Shown here: positions 1 to 10,839 of the stretch, one piece after another
How positions within the stretch are numbered: position 1 is the stretch's first letter
How the letters are laid out: each line of letters opens with the position of its first letter
Assembly: GCF_035984415.1 (NCBI RefSeq)
Contig: NZ_CP130720.1
Span: forward strand, 3,162,001 to 3,226,000
Source of the DNA: Streptomyces sp. NBC_01296
GTDB lineage: Bacteria > Actinomycetota > Actinomycetes > Streptomycetales > Streptomycetaceae
Direction: 5' to 3'
Length of the DNA stretch: 64,000 nt
Position numbers and translations under genes: made by a program
Notes under the pieces: generated by a model
Database searches by the model: none
Told to the model about the DNA's origin: nothing
What the model saw: the letters and a program-made list of their open reading frames with translations, nothing else

Positions 1-2393
1 ACGGCGGCGCCGACGGCCCCACCCTGGTCCGGGACCGGCTCCGCGCCGGGGACCGACGCCTCGGCGGCGGCCGTGGCCTCGCCGAGCAGCGCGTCCGCAT
101 CCGCATCCGCCTCGGGGTCCAGCCCCTCGGCGGTGTCCCACTCCATGCTCCGCAGGAGCTCCGCGTCCGCCTCCGGGCCCGGGTCCCGGAAGGGGTCGGG
201 CGTGGGCTCGGGCGTGGCCTCGGGGGCGGAGGCGGCCTCGGCCTGGGGCTCCGCGTCCCGTTCCACCGCCGGAGGCATCCGGCGGGGCGGGATGGTGTTC
301 TCGTTCGCCTCGGCGATCACGCCCGGCAGCCGGAGCTCGGGCACGCCCGGCGTGGCGAAGGTGTGCACCGGCGAGCTCGGCGGGGTGGCCGGGAGCAGCG
401 ACGCCGGGACGACCACCAGGGCCTCCGTGCCGCCGTGCCGCCCGGCGCGGAGCTCCGCGGTGACCCCGTGCCGGGCCGCGAGGCGCCCCGCCACGTACAG
501 GCCGAGGCCCAGGCCGTGTTCCGATTCCGGCTCCTGGTCGTACGCCTCGGGCGTGGCCAGCCGGGCGTTCAGCGCCTCCAGCCGGTCGGCGGTGACGCCG
601 ATGCCCTGGTCCACGACGGACAGCACCACGTCACCGGCGTCGAGCAGCCACCCGGAGACCCTCACCTTGGCCTCGGGCGGCGAGAACGTCGTCGCGTTCT
701 CCAGCAGCTCGGCGAGCACGTGCGAGATGTCGTCGGCCGCGTGCCCCGCGACCTGGGTGAACGGGGGCAGCGCCGCCAGCTCGACGCGCTCGTAGCGCTC
801 GATCTCACTGACCGCGGCCCGCATGACGTCGACCAGCGGGACCGGGGCGCCGGCGCCGTGGCCGTGCTCCTGTCCGGCCAGGACGAGCAGGTTCTCGTTG
901 TGGCGGCGCATGACCGTCGCCAGGTGGTCCATCTTGAACAGGGTGGCCAGCCGGTCCGGGTCCTGTTCCTTGGACTCCAGCTCCTCGATGACCGCGAGCT
1001 GGCGCTCGACCAGTCCGAGCGTGCGCAGCGACAGCGAGACCGACGTCGTCGACATGATGCGGCGGTGCTCTTCGAGGCCGGCCCGCAGCTGCGTCAGCTC
1101 GGCCTCCAGCGCCTCACGGCCCGAGCCCAGCGCCTCGTTGCGGCCGATGAGCCGGCGCGCGTCGGCGTCGAGGCCGGCGATCCGGGTGTGCAGGGAGACC
1201 GTCTGGTCGCGGACGGCGTTGAGGTGGCGTACGACCTCGGCGAACTCGTCGTTGCGGCCGGTGAAGCGGACCGGCTCCACCGAGCCCTCCGGGGTCGCCA
1301 GCCGGGCCGCGCCGCGGCGCAGGACGGACAGCGGCCGGGTCAGCGAGCGCGCCACGGCCGTCGAGAAGCCGACGGCGACGAGGAACAGCAGGCCGAGGAC
1401 CGCGACCAGCATCTCCAGCCGGGTCACGTCGTCGTCGCGCAGGGTGGCGAGCGCGGTGGCCCGCTGCCCGGCGAGGGTGGACTCCACGGACCGCATGCGG
1501 TCGATGCGGGCGGTGAGGGCGGGGGCGACGGTGGCGCCGTCGAGCTTGCGGTCGGCGGAGGACAGCGTGGGCCGCTCGGTGAGCCGCTTGAGGTAGTCGT
1601 CGGCCGTCTTGACCTCGGGGCCGGTGACGGTGGCGGCGAGGGTCTGGCGTACGTCGGGCCGCGCGACCCGGGTGAAGTCGTCGAGGGCGGCCTGCTCCCG
1701 TACGCGGGCCCGCTGGGCGGCGGTGGTCAGTTCGTCCACGACCGCGGAGTTGGGGAGCTGCTCACCGCGGGGGACGGCCAGCGCGGCGAGCAGCAGTCCA
1801 CGGGTGGCCGAGGCCTGTTCCACGGCCTGGCCGAGGGGGGCCAGCGGGCGGTTGGTGGCGAGGGCGGCGCCGGCCCGCGGCGGGGTCAGCTCGGCGAGCC
1901 GGTCGCCCGGGGCGAGCAGTTCCGCGATGACGCCCGCGTACGCCTGCTGGGCGGCGAGGGCGCTGCCCTTGCCGTCTACGGCCTCGCTGCGGACGGCCTG
2001 GACGCGGCCGAGGGCGAGCGCGAGCGGCTCGTCGGCCTCGTCGCGGACCTCGGCGAGCTGGCGGTCGGTGAGCGCGGTGCGCTCCTGGACGGGGCCCTTC
2101 GCCTGTGCGCCGGGGCGCCCCTTGGCCACGTACTCGACGACGGCGTCGCGCTCGTCGGCGAGGAGGTGCGCGAGGGTGAGGGTGTGCTGGGTCTGCTCGG
2201 CGAGCGTGACCAGCTGCTGGGAGTCGTTCAGCTCCCGCGTCGCGGAGACCACGGCCGGGGTGCCGGCCGCGAGGACGGTGAGGCCGGCGACGGCGACGCC
2301 GATGACGAGCCTGCTGCGCACGCGGACGCGGCGTCCTGCGGGGTCGGGTCCGTCGGTGGCGGTGCCGTTCTTCCGAGACCGCTTCTTCTGCAC
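1..2393 (-). CDS. Nitrate/nitrite-domain sensor histidine kinase (conservon CvnA-like), 3' end beyond window
   Basis: This is a membrane-bound sensor kinase read leftwards off the window edge, so its C-terminus is missing. It starts at a GTG (TTG at 2405 is the only in-frame alternative below an upstream TAG). Residues ~28-49 form a first membrane helix. A helical extracellular region of the nitrate/nitrite-sensing (NIT) type follows, then a second helix near 326-342 and a HAMP-like segment. The cytoplasmic part has a KMDHLATVMRRHNENLL helix (~486), an N-box ELLENATTFSPP (~551) and a G-box GLGLGLYVAGRLA (~621). A Pro/Glu/Ala-rich tail runs to the edge. Streptomyces conservons place such a kinase first, followed by roadblock, DUF742 and GTPase genes; these would lie left of position 1. 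The ligand is unknown. Confidence 0.9.
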   Translation of the reverse strand, partial: MQKKRSRKNGTATDGPDPAGRRVRVRSRLVIGVAVAGLTVLAAGTPAVVSATRELNDSQQLVTLAEQTQHTLTLAHLLADERDAVVEYVAKGRPGAQAKGPVQERTALTDRQLAEVRDEADEPLALALGRVQAVRSEAVDGKGSALAAQQAYAGVIAELLAPGDRLAELTPPRAGAALATNRPLAPLGQAVEQASATRGLLLAALAVPRGEQLPNSAVVDELTTAAQRARVREQAALDDFTRVARPDVRQTLAATVTGPEVKTADDYLKRLTERPTLSSADRKLDGATVAPALTARIDRMRSVESTLAGQRATALATLRDDDVTRLEMLVAVLGLLFLVAVGFSTAVARSLTRPLSVLRRGAARLATPEGSVEPVRFTGRNDEFAEVVRHLNAVRDQTVSLHTRIAGLDADARRLIGRNEALGSGREALEAELTQLRAGLEEHRRIMSTTSVSLSLRTLGLVERQLAVIEELESKEQDPDRLATLFKMDHLATVMRRHNENLLVLAGQEHGHGAGAPVPLVDVMRAAVSEIERYERVELAALPPFTQVAGHAADDISHVLAELLENATTFSPPEAKVRVSGWLLDAGDVVLSVVDQGIGVTADRLEALNARLATPEAYDQEPESEHGLGLGLYVAGRLAARHGVTAELRAGRHGGTEALVVVPASLLPATPPSSPVHTFATPGVPELRLPGVIAEANENTIPPRRMPPAVERDAEPQAEAASAPEATPEPTPDPFRDPGPEADAELLRSMEWDTAEGLDPEADADADALLGEATAAAEASVPGAEPVPDQGGAVGAA

Positions 2394-2793
2394 CGGTGCT
2401 CGCAATCCTGTACGTGTGCTCGTGCTCGTCTACTCGTGTGGCCGAGGTAACGGCCGGTCAACAAGTAAACGCCCCCTGCCCCCTCGTACCGCCTCAGACC
2501 TTTGCAGCGTGTTGGGGACAGAGCCTGACATCGCCCACCCGGCCACTCGAACGAGTGAACATCACGGATGAGTTGGCAACCAACTCGGCAGGGCGCTGTC
2601 AGAGGGCCGTCATGGCCGGGTGGTTGAAAGATCGATGGGGGCTTTGGCAATATGCCCGCCCACATCCCGCCGGGAGGCCGTGGAGGGCCTCGGACGACGG
2701 GCTGGTGGCGGCGATCCCGCCGGTTCTGCATTGGTACGGACTTTTCGGTCCATCGCGACCGCCCGGTCCCTGCGGGGCGGGCAGAATGCCCGT
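2394..2793. other. Intergenic region between divergent sensor kinase and phosphatase genes
   Basis: These 400 bases separate two divergently read genes and should hold both promoters. I see no convincing gene; the reading frames crossing it lack a ribosome site and have poor codon use. It is less GC-rich than the flanks and contains two adjacent perfect palindromes, listed separately. Confidence 0.6.
2544..2586. promoter_or_regulatory. Two adjacent perfect palindromes, possible operator upstream of the sensor kinase
   Basis: CACTCG-AA-CGAGTG lies at 2544-2557 and GAGTTGG-CAA-CCAACTC at 2570-2586. Both are perfect inverted repeats and sit 150-190 bases upstream of the kinase GTG. They look like protein-binding sites rather than terminators because no gene ends nearby. 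The regulator is unknown. Confidence 0.4.
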
Positions 2794-3567
2794 ATGCGCA
2801 TCGACCTCGCCTCGGCCCCCGGCAACCCGGAACGCCCCAACGAGGACTGGCTATCGGCGGCGATGCCCGCTGCGGGCGGCGGAGTCCTGGTCGCCCTGGA
2901 CGGGGTCACCCCGCCGAGCGGCGAGGTGGGCTGTACGCACGGCGTGCCCTGGTTCGCGGCCCGGCTCGGGGGCCGATTGACCGAACTGTCCGGATCGCGC
3001 CGGGACATGCCGCTGGACCGGATCCTGGCGGAGGCGATCCGCGGCACCGCCGACGCGCACCGCGACACCTGTGACCTTTCTCACGTACGGACCCCGCAGG
3101 CGACGGTGGTGATGGTGCGCTGGGACGAGGCCTCGGTGGAGCACCTCGTGCTCTCGGATTCCGTACTGCTCCTCGAGGCGCCCGGGGGCGAGGTGACGCC
3201 GGTGCTCGACGACCGGCTTGACCGGATCCCGCGCGAGCTGCTGCGCACGCGGACCTCGGCGGACGCGCTGCGCAATGTGGAGGGCGGCTTCTTCACGGCG
3301 GCCGCGGACCCGGCGGTGGCCGCCCGCGCGGTGACGGGCCGGACCCCGCGCGCGGGGGTGCGGGCGCTGGCGGCGCTCACGGACGGCGCGAGCCGGTGGA
3401 CGGACACGTTCCGGGAGGGTGACTGGGCGCAGTGCCTGGAGGTGCTCCGGAAGGAGGGCGCGCAGGGCCTGATCGGCCGGGTCCGCACCCTGGAATCCGA
3501 CCCGTCCCGCCCCCTCACCCGGGGCAAGCGCCACGACGACGCCTCGGCGGCGTACGCGGAGCTGTAG
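2794..3567 (+). CDS. PP2C-like serine/threonine phosphatase domain protein
   Basis: This 257-residue cytosolic protein resembles the PP2C (PPM) phosphatase fold. Acidic metal-site motifs typical of the family are visible: VALDGVTPP near residue 30, ALTDGASRW near 197, and KRHDDASAAY at the C-terminus. The ATG at 2794 is chosen because the similarity begins at once (MRIDLASAPGNPERPNEDW). The frame is open back to 2620 but that part has non-coding character. It stands alone and faces away from the sensor kinase. The substrate is unknown, and since the fold is short of all eleven PP2C motifs it may be a divergent or regulatory member. A hairpin follows the stop codon. Confidence 0.75.
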   Translation: MRIDLASAPGNPERPNEDWLSAAMPAAGGGVLVALDGVTPPSGEVGCTHGVPWFAARLGGRLTELSGSRRDMPLDRILAEAIRGTADAHRDTCDLSHVRTPQATVVMVRWDEASVEHLVLSDSVLLLEAPGGEVTPVLDDRLDRIPRELLRTRTSADALRNVEGGFFTAAADPAVAARAVTGRTPRAGVRALAALTDGASRWTDTFREGDWAQCLEVLRKEGAQGLIGRVRTLESDPSRPLTRGKRHDDASAAYAEL

Positions 3568-3573
3568 CGATCC

Positions 3574-3596
3574 GGGCCGGCCGGGAAAGCCGGCCC
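3574..3596 (+). terminator. Hairpin terminator after PP2C-like gene
   Basis: GGGCCGGC-CGGGAAA-GCCGGCCC forms a perfect 8-bp stem seven bases after the stop codon. It lies between two convergent genes and could serve either. Confidence 0.6.
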
Positions 3597-3627
3597 CGCC
3601 GGCGTTTGAGGCGCGGGGTCCGCGGGG

Positions 3628-4080
3628 CTACTCCTCGCCCTGGTTCAGCTGGTTCAGGAGTCTCGCCAGTTCCGCGACTTCCCCCCGGTCCCAGTCGGCC
3701 AGCTTGCGCATGTACTGCTCGCGCCGAGCCCCCCGCACCCGCAGGAACCGCTCGCGGCCCTCGTCCGTGAGGCCGACCAGGAAGGCCCGGCCGTCGGCGG
3801 GGTCCGGCTCGCGGGCCACCAGCCCCAGCACCTCCAACGCCCGCAGCTGCCGGCTCATGGTGGCCTTGCCGACCCCGAAGTACGCGGCGAGTTCGGTGGC
3901 CCGCTGGCGGCCCGCGGCCTCCAGGCGGACGAGCAGCCCGTACGCGGCGGGCTCCAGCTCGGGGTGCAGGGCACGCGCCATCTCCCCGGAGGAGGCCCGG
4001 GCGCGCCGGAGGAAGACGGACAGCTCCCGCTCCAAGGCAAGGAACTCCTGGTCTTCACTACCCTGCACGTCCGCTCCCAT
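3628..4080 (-). CDS. MarR family transcriptional regulator
   Basis: This 150-residue DNA-binding protein has the MarR winged-helix layout. A helix around ATELAAYFGVGKATMSRQLRALE (two-part recognition region) is followed by the wing LVAREPDPADGRAFLVGLTDEG with its typical D-x-R-DGR-like turn, between N- and C-terminal dimerisation helices. The ATG at 4080 (MGADVQGSED) was chosen; the frame is open to 4167, but the extra residues look non-coding. MarR proteins usually repress a neighbouring efflux or stress gene and respond to small aromatic ligands. Here the nearest gene on the same strand is lon, whose stop codon lies just upstream (4184), so target and ligand cannot be assigned. Confidence 0.88.
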   Translation of the reverse strand: MGADVQGSEDQEFLALERELSVFLRRARASSGEMARALHPELEPAAYGLLVRLEAAGRQRATELAAYFGVGKATMSRQLRALEVLGLVAREPDPADGRAFLVGLTDEGRERFLRVRGARREQYMRKLADWDRGEVAELARLLNQLNQGEE

Positions 4081-4183
4081 CGGTGGTGTCCTGAGGCACC
4101 AGTATTTCGCAGCGGGAACGGCGACGGCCCGGGGCCCCGCCGGAGCGGGGTCCCGGGCCGTCCGCATGCGGATCCGGCGGGGA

Positions 4184-6580
<2,397 letters not shown>

Positions 6581-6655
6581 GATCTTCCCTCCGGCAGTGA
6601 AGTTGAGCTATGCCGACTCAATGCATGTGCGCCTCCCGATGTTCCCCAACGCCCG

Positions 6656-6672
6656 TTCGCCCCCGGCGAACA
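6656..6672 (-). promoter_or_regulatory. Candidate ClgR-binding box upstream of lon
   Basis: GTTCGCCCCCGGCGAAC fits the CGCY-N3-RGCG core described for ClgR, the activator of clp and lon genes in actinobacteria. Its outer arms GTTCGC/GCGAAC are perfectly symmetric. The site ends 76 bases before the lon ATG. Confidence 0.65.
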
Positions 6673-6709
6673 CCCGGAGTTGTCGGGGGGCTGTCCGGCG
6701 TGGCCCAGG

Positions 6710-7447
6710 TCAGCGAGGCGTGAGGAGGCAGAACTCGTTGCCTTCCGGGTCGGCCAGAACCGTCCAGGAGATTGCGGACTGATCGAAATCAGGGTCGGTG
6801 GCGCCCAGGGCGCGCAGTCGGGCTGCCTCTGCGGCCAGGTCGTCACCGGGGTAGGGGCAGACGTCGAGGTGGACGCGGTTCCACACGCTCTTGGTGCCGG
6901 GAGTGCGGAGGAACTCCAGGTAGGGGCCGACGCCTTTGGCGGAGCGCATGGTCGCGTGGTCGTCGGTGACCTCGTGCAGCGTCCAGTCCATCGCCTCGCC
7001 CCAGAACCGGGCCATCCCTCGCGGGTCGGTGCAGTCGACCACCACCGCGGCGATCGGCCCGGTGTCCCGGTAGATCGGACGGGGCTCCAGGACGCAGAAC
7101 TCGTTGCCTTCCGGGTCGGCCATGACCGTCCAGGGGACGTCGCCCTGCCCCACGTCGGCGAGCGTCGCGCCGAGATCCTTCAAGCGCGCGACCAACTCCG
7201 CTTGATGGGCGGTCGAGGTGGTGGCCAGATCAAGGTGCACGCGGTTCTTGACCGTTTTGGGTTCCGGGCGGGCGATGATGTCGATGCAGACGGCCACGGG
7301 ATCGGGGTAGGCGAAGCCCACGGGTTCGAGGTTGGTCACGCCGGGGCCCTCGCTGTCGACACCCCAACCGAGCGCCTCCGCCCAGAACCGGCCGAGCGCG
7401 GAGTCGTCCTGGGCCTTCATGTTGATCTGCACGAGTCGTGTTGTCAT
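6710..7447 (-). CDS. VOC superfamily protein with two tandem glyoxalase-like domains
   Basis: This 245-residue soluble protein consists of two similar halves (about 1-122 and 130-245). Each starts with a beta strand, contains a (V/W)NRVHLD strand, and ends in a (D)PEGNEFC(V/L)L strand. That pattern marks the vicinal oxygen chelate fold, in which paired beta-alpha-beta-beta-beta units form a metal or ligand cavity. Streptomyces carry many such proteins without known substrates, some acting as drug-binding resistance proteins. The HLD histidine and the Glu of PEGNE could serve as metal ligands in each half. The gene lies 129 bases upstream of lon on the same strand, with the ClgR box between them. 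Confidence 0.85.
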   Translation of the reverse strand: MTTRLVQINMKAQDDSALGRFWAEALGWGVDSEGPGVTNLEPVGFAYPDPVAVCIDIIARPEPKTVKNRVHLDLATTSTAHQAELVARLKDLGATLADVGQGDVPWTVMADPEGNEFCVLEPRPIYRDTGPIAAVVVDCTDPRGMARFWGEAMDWTLHEVTDDHATMRSAKGVGPYLEFLRTPGTKSVWNRVHLDVCPYPGDDLAAEAARLRALGATDPDFDQSAISWTVLADPEGNEFCLLTPR

Positions 7448-7542
7448 ACCGCAGATCTTAGAAACCCCAGCCGACGTCGCGAAGCCGACAGCTCACTCCG
7501 GTCGCTGCGCGAGGGGAGGCATGCGCGACCGGCCGGCGTCGG

Positions 7543-7806
7543 TCAGGCACGGGGGAGGGAGCGGACTGCCGTGACGATCACGGCTCCGGGGATCAGCAGG
7601 CCGGCTTCTCCCAGGGCGTAGACCAGCCAGTGCGGCATGTCGAGCCAGAGCTCGTACGGGATGCCGACGGCGATCCCGCCGGCCACCGCGAGGAGTCCGC
7701 TGAGCAGGAGCGTCGTCCACGCGCACGTCGAGGCCCTGCGGTTGAGGAGGACCTCGTCCCGCCAGTGCTCCGGCGTGAACGGGGCAGTACCCGCATACGG
7801 CGTCAT
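7543..7806 (-). CDS. Small two-helix membrane protein, function unknown
   Basis: This 87-residue protein has two predicted membrane helices, roughly CAWTTLLLSGLLAVAGGIAV and LVYALGEAGLLIPGAVIVTAV. A short acidic loop with PYELWLDMP lies between them. The start is uncertain: ATG at 7806 (MTPYAGTAPF) is preferred, while ATG at 7866 would add 20 low-complexity residues. No family was recognised. It stands alone between the VOC gene and the DUF4097 lipoprotein, all on the minus strand. Confidence 0.6.
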   Translation of the reverse strand: MTPYAGTAPFTPEHWRDEVLLNRRASTCAWTTLLLSGLLAVAGGIAVGIPYELWLDMPHWLVYALGEAGLLIPGAVIVTAVRSLPRA

Positions 7807-7953
7807 GGCGGCCGATGCTGGCACCGAGGACGCGGCGGCGATCGGGGGTTGGCCGAAAACTGGCACATGGGGTGAAGCACTGCGGAGCGCACGCAGGCCG
7901 GTGCGTGCGCTCCCGCTCGCACTCTCTGTGCCGCCCCCGGCACTTGACCGGTC

Positions 7954-8703
7954 CTATGCCCCCGCGATGCGGATGTCGCCCGAGGAGGTCTGGATCGAGA
8001 GGTGGGACGGGGCCTTCGGGGTGGTGGGGAGGGTCTCCTGCTTGCCTGACGCGGTGGCGGTCGTGATCTCGTACGGGGCCTGCGGGACCGTCAGCGAGAC
8101 GTCGCCCGAGCTGGTCTTCGCCGTCACCGACGTCGGGGGCTTCGCGAAGGTCAGGCGGGCGTCGCCCGAGGAGGCGTGGATCTCCGCCGTCGGGCCGGCC
8201 AGGCCGGTGGCGGTGACCGAACCCGACGACGTACGGACCTTCAACGGACCGGCGATGCCCTCGACCTTCACGTCGCCGGAGGAAGAAGCGAGGTCGGCCG
8301 CCGCCACACCGGCCACCGTGACGTTGCCGCTGCTGCTCTCCAGCGTGACCGCGGCCGAGGCGGGGACCTCCAGGCGGTAGTCGATGAAGCAGGTGTCGGA
8401 GCAGCCGTCCGTGAACGTGAGGACGCCTCCCGACACCTGCTGGCCCGGCTTCGGCGCCGTGTCCCCGCGGTAGTGGACGGTCCGGTGGACCGTGACCCCC
8501 GGGCCGGTGCCGGGGGTCACCTCGATGGAGCCGCTCCGCGCGTCCTTCACCTCGACCGCCGTGACGGCCTCGGCGACCGTCGTATCGGCGGTCTCCGTCT
8601 TCTGCTCCGTGTCGTCGAGGGAGCATCCGGAGAGCAGCAGTCCGGCGGCGAGAGCGACAACCGCCTGGTGGGCGAACCGAGATGACGTGTTGGGGGAAGG
8701 CAT
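7954..8703 (-). CDS. DUF4097 (adhesin-like) beta-helix lipoprotein
   Basis: This 249-residue protein is predicted to be anchored outside the cell. Its N-terminus has a signal sequence ending in the lipobox LLLSGC. The rest is a right-handed beta-helix type repeat, with rungs containing SSSGN/SSSGD/TSSGS/ASSGD/TSSGD at about 20-residue spacing. This is the hallmark of DUF4097 proteins, whose role is unknown but is often tied to PadR or envelope-stress regulators. A cysteine pair (DGCSDTC) may form a disulfide. The ATG at 8703 follows a weak site. A second, cytosolic DUF4097 protein is encoded at 51951-52865. Confidence 0.85.
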   Translation of the reverse strand: MPSPNTSSRFAHQAVVALAAGLLLSGCSLDDTEQKTETADTTVAEAVTAVEVKDARSGSIEVTPGTGPGVTVHRTVHYRGDTAPKPGQQVSGGVLTFTDGCSDTCFIDYRLEVPASAAVTLESSSGNVTVAGVAAADLASSSGDVKVEGIAGPLKVRTSSGSVTATGLAGPTAEIHASSGDARLTFAKPPTSVTAKTSSGDVSLTVPQAPYEITTATASGKQETLPTTPKAPSHLSIQTSSGDIRIAGA

Positions 8704-8792
8704 GCACACCAGTGTGCCGAGGCGTGATCCCCCTGCAGAGGGTGTCCGCACCCGAATCCGGGGTGGTGGTAGCACCACCCCCGGCCCCCTCC

Positions 8793-10187
8793 TCAGATGC
8801 CGATCGCTCCGTCGATCCGCTCGCGCAGCAGGTCCGCATGGCCGTTGTGGCGGGCGTACTCCTCGATCATGTGGATCAGCACCCAGCGCAGCGACACCTT
8901 CCCCCGCCACGCCGCGTCCTCCGCCTCCACGTCCAGGTCGGGCGCGGCGGCCGTGAACGACTCCGCGAACGCCACCTCCTCCCGCCAGGCCTCCCACGCC
9001 GCCGCGACGGCCTCCGGGCCGGACACCGCACCGTCGAAGTCGCCGTCCGGATCGGCCTGCGACGAGAACAGGGCCGGCACCTCCTGCCCCGCCAGGACCT
9101 GGCGGAACCAGCGCCGCTCCATGTCCGCGAGGTGCCGGACCAGGCCGAGCAGCGAGAGCGTGGACGGCTCCACGGACCGCAGGGACAGGGCCCCCGCCTC
9201 CAGGCCGGCGCACTTCAGCTCCAGCGTCGCGCGCTGCGCTCCCAGGACGTCGGCGAGCATGGCCCGCTCGTCGCCCGTCGTGGGCCCCGAGAACCGGTCC
9301 TCGGACGCTCCGAAGAACTGCCCCCGGCGGCCCGTGACCGCGGGCCGCTCCGGGCGCATGGCCCAGTCCGTCCACGAGCCGTCGTACACCGCCAGGGAGG
9401 AGTAGCCGGCCAGCGTGGCGCCCAGGGCCAGGACGCACGCCGTCACTCCCGAGCCGCAGCTGAAGTACAGCTGCTCCCGGTCACCGGTCAATGCGGCGAA
9501 GGCCTCGCGGAGTTCCCCGGCGGGCCGCATCAGGCCGCCGCGCTGGAGGTCCCCGAACGGCAGGTTCACCGCGCCCGGCATGTGGCCCCCGCGCAGCCCC
9601 TCCCGCGGTTCCGGGGCGGCGGCGGTGAAGCGTTCGCGCGTACGGGCGTCCAGTACGACCGCGGCCGGATCGGCGAGGGCCGCCCCGACCGCATCGGCGT
9701 CCACCAGCAGCCCCGTCCGCGGCCGGGCCGTGAAGGAGCCGCGCGGGCCCTCGTACGCAGGGCCGCACGCCTCGACGGGCAGCCCGGCGGCGGTCCAGGC
9801 CGGCAGCCCGCCGTCCAGGACGGCGGCGCGGTCGAAGCCCATGGCGCGCAGCATCCACCAGGCCCGCGCACTGGAGTAGATGCCGGCGCCGTCGTAGACG
9901 ACCACGGCGTCGGTGTCGTCCACGCCGAGCGCGCGTATCGCCTCCTCGAACGCGGCGGCCCCGGGCATGGTGTGCGGGGCGGGGGCGTCGTGGTCGGACA
10001 GGGCGCCGTCGAGGTCGAAGGGCCGCGCGCCCGGGATCCGCCGGTCGGCGCCGCGGTGGGCGCCGACGGAGGCGTCGAACACGACGAGCCCCGGCTCGCC
10101 GAGCCGGGCGGCCAGCCAGTCGGCTCCGACCAGCGGTCCGGGCAGGGCGGCGGCGTCAGCGGCATCGGCAGAGCGGGACGGGGTCAT
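8793..10187 (-). CDS. Sulfurtransferase (two rhodanese domains) fused to DUF664/DinB-like domain
   Basis: The 464-residue protein joins two modules. Residues ~15-275 form a tandem-rhodanese sulfurtransferase of the thiosulfate/3-mercaptopyruvate type: an inactive first domain (VVVYDGAGIYSSARAWW) and a second domain with catalytic Cys in YFSCGSGVTAC. Residues ~290-464 form a DUF664 (DinB-like) four-helix domain with candidate metal histidines in LVRHLADMERRWFR and HMIEEYARHNGHADLLRE. These are normally separate genes. The ATG at 10187 follows a strong GGAGGTG site, and no start or stop codon separates the halves. DUF664/DinB proteins often act on mycothiol conjugates, so a mycothiol persulfide link is a reasonable but untested idea. 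Confidence 0.85.
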   Translation of the reverse strand: MTPSRSADAADAAALPGPLVGADWLAARLGEPGLVVFDASVGAHRGADRRIPGARPFDLDGALSDHDAPAPHTMPGAAAFEEAIRALGVDDTDAVVVYDGAGIYSSARAWWMLRAMGFDRAAVLDGGLPAWTAAGLPVEACGPAYEGPRGSFTARPRTGLLVDADAVGAALADPAAVVLDARTRERFTAAAPEPREGLRGGHMPGAVNLPFGDLQRGGLMRPAGELREAFAALTGDREQLYFSCGSGVTACVLALGATLAGYSSLAVYDGSWTDWAMRPERPAVTGRRGQFFGASEDRFSGPTTGDERAMLADVLGAQRATLELKCAGLEAGALSLRSVEPSTLSLLGLVRHLADMERRWFRQVLAGQEVPALFSSQADPDGDFDGAVSGPEAVAAAWEAWREEVAFAESFTAAAPDLDVEAEDAAWRGKVSLRWVLIHMIEEYARHNGHADLLRERIDGAIGI

Positions 10188-10338
10188 ACGGCACCTCCGG
10201 GTGCGTCGGCGGGCCCGAAGACGAAGCGGGCCGTCGCACACATCCTCCTACGAGGGCCGCGCGCCCCTGCAAAGCGGGTTGCCGGTAAGGGAGTTGGCGA
10301 GGATCCTGTGCCCTACATCAAGGCTTGGGGGGAGCCGC

Positions 10339-10839
10339 ATGGCCAAGAGTGTCGTGACCGATGTCACCGTCAGCCGAAGAGTCCTCTGGATCGGCGCGGA
10401 GGCGTATCCGCTGAGCAACATCGCCCGGGCGACCACGGTCAAGGTCGACCCTCCGCGCGGACAGGCGATCGCGCGCTTCATGAAATCCGTCGTGACCGTG
10501 ATCATCCTGGCGGTCGTCGCCCTGGTCGTGCTCCCGAACGGGTACTCGGACGCGGCGGTGCTCGGCGCGCTCGTGCTGCTCGGCCTCCTCGTGGTGCAAC
10601 TGGGCGGCGCCATCCTTCAGAAGACGTACTACGCGCTGGTGATCGAGACCGCGGGCTCGCCGAACACCGCGCTCGTCACCAACGATCTGACGCTCGTCCA
10701 CGACCTCGTCCGCGTGATCATGGAGGCGATCGACAACCCGCAGGCCAGCTTCCACCAGCAGGTCAACAACTACATCGGCCAGGTCGGCGACAACTTCAAG
10801 GTGTTCGGCAGCGGCAACGTCGGGAAGGTGGGCAATTGA
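10339..10839 (+). CDS. DUF6232-like membrane protein with C-terminal RHIM/amyloid-like motif
   Basis: The 166-residue protein has a beta-rich N-terminal region and two close membrane helices (about 50-66 and 72-93). A cytosolic stretch follows, with a C-terminal tail NYIGQVGDNFKVFGSGN...VGKVGN (144-166). The tail repeats an (I/V)GxVG(D)N pattern like the VQVGDNN core of mammalian RIP homotypic interaction motifs and bacterial amyloid-signalling motifs. The gene after it begins with the same kind of motif. The ATG follows GGGGGGAG, and the stop overlaps the next start (TTGA), so the two are translationally coupled. The membrane half resembles Streptomyces DUF6232 proteins as I recall them. Function is unknown. 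Confidence 0.7.
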   Translation: MAKSVVTDVTVSRRVLWIGAEAYPLSNIARATTVKVDPPRGQAIARFMKSVVTVIILAVVALVVLPNGYSDAAVLGALVLLGLLVVQLGGAILQKTYYALVIETAGSPNTALVTNDLTLVHDLVRVIMEAIDNPQASFHQQVNNYIGQVGDNFKVFGSGNVGKVGN

